Shown here in pieces: positions 21,630 through 21,765 of a DNA stretch of 21,765 nucleotides. Below the pieces are notes generated by a model. The model did no database searches, had not been told where the DNA came from, and saw only the letters and a list, made by a program, of their open reading frames with translations. The stretch spans positions 1 through 21,765 of the forward strand of contig JALRJW010000273.1 of assembly GCA_023268955.1 (NCBI GenBank), given 5' to 3'. Both the position numbers and the translations under genes were made by a program. This DNA is from Aliarcobacter sp. GTDB lineage: Bacteria; Campylobacterota; Campylobacteria; Campylobacterales; Arcobacteraceae. The stretch's first letter is position 1; every line of letters begins with the position of its first letter.

Positions 21630-21765
21630 TACCACAAATCCAAGTCTGATGAGAAAAGCTGGAGCAAAAAATTACGAAAGTTATTCAAAAAAAATTTTAA
21701 ATATTATCAAAAATAAACCAGTGTCCTTTGAGGTATTCGCGGACAATAAAAAAGATATGATTAAA
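21619..21765 (+). CDS. Transaldolase-family fragment, both ends missing
   Basis: The frame reads KKGFTTNPSLMRKAGAKNYE, then SYSKKILNIIKNKPVSFEVF, then ADNKKDMIK to the window end. GFTTNPSLMRKAG and PVSFEVFAD are signatures of small transaldolases (fructose-6-phosphate aldolase/TalC-like), which transfer or cleave three-carbon units of sugar phosphates. The usual N-terminal strand with the first Asp (F-x-DTA) is absent: upstream codons are open but show no homology. The gene is therefore truncated at the fold-back repeat, by rearrangement or by a chimeric join. The rest of the gene continues beyond the window. Confidence 0.75.

Noticed and set aside
1..21765. CRISPR arrays, rRNA genes and riboswitches
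   Set aside because: No regularly spaced repeats, no rRNA-like stretches and no recognisable riboswitch cores were seen on either strand.

Overview
The window is very AT-rich, with short AT-biased intergenic spaces. Its protein repertoire (HAHQWRQPL-type kinases, FIST proteins, CheA-like kinases, NIT sensors) fits a marine Campylobacterota bacterium of the Arcobacter group. That assignment is inferred from protein character, not from a search. The first ~155 bases are clearly foreign: GC-rich and encoding an alphaproteobacterial-type TolB piece. The last ~145 bases encode a 5'-truncated transaldolase that starts at a fold-back repeat. Both window ends are therefore probably chimeric joins rather than native chromosome.

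Region 1 (about 163-8370) is an integrated mobile element of about 8.2 kb, about 6.2 kb without a nested IS. It sits in the 3' end of what looks like a rhomboid protease gene. Diverged copies of that gene end lie at both borders, share a 17-base core with one mismatch, and are accompanied by a 20-base direct repeat near each end. The element carries a tyrosine integrase with an unusual SHOCT-like tail, an orphan gene bracketed by palindromic repeats, and two different proteins with HUH-type (HxH) motifs suggestive of replication or mobilisation. It also carries a Wzz-type polysaccharide chain-length protein with a tiny membrane peptide, a small unknown gene, and an excisionase-like HTH gene. 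A cluster of hairpins with CTTTGC repeats precedes the second HUH gene and may be an origin. A promoter and terminator on the opposite strand to the first HUH gene's leader may make a counter-transcribed copy-control RNA. An IS21-family element (istA/istB, TTTAC target duplication) has cut off the last ~22 codons of the first HUH gene.

Region 2 (8465-14018) is host-like. It holds a small zinc-ribbon membrane protein overlapping a histidine kinase gene, a FIST sensor protein coupled to that kinase, a Y-family DNA polymerase gene broken by a homopolymer frameshift, and a convergent MscS-family channel.

Region 3 (14139-19697) is the most interesting part, a compact three-gene operon. A membrane NIT-PAS-HPt-ATPase kinase ends in a CheX-like phosphatase domain. 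It is followed by a stand-alone CheY-like receiver and then a second, soluble kinase of the same layout. In the second kinase the HPt phospho-accepting histidine is replaced by glutamate. This suggests a kinase/pseudokinase pair with built-in phosphatase domains acting on one shared receiver. Neither protein shows a CheW-like (P5) domain, so this is probably not ordinary chemotaxis.

Region 4 (19707-21765) holds a frameshifted small gene, possibly a nuclease fragment, coupled to an AAA_14/DUF4143-type ATPase whose upstream region has two palindromes sharing TTTGTA/TACAAA half-sites. Beyond it lies a 24-base copy of a tRNA 3' end on the minus strand, which looks like the attachment scar of another element, and then the truncated transaldolase.
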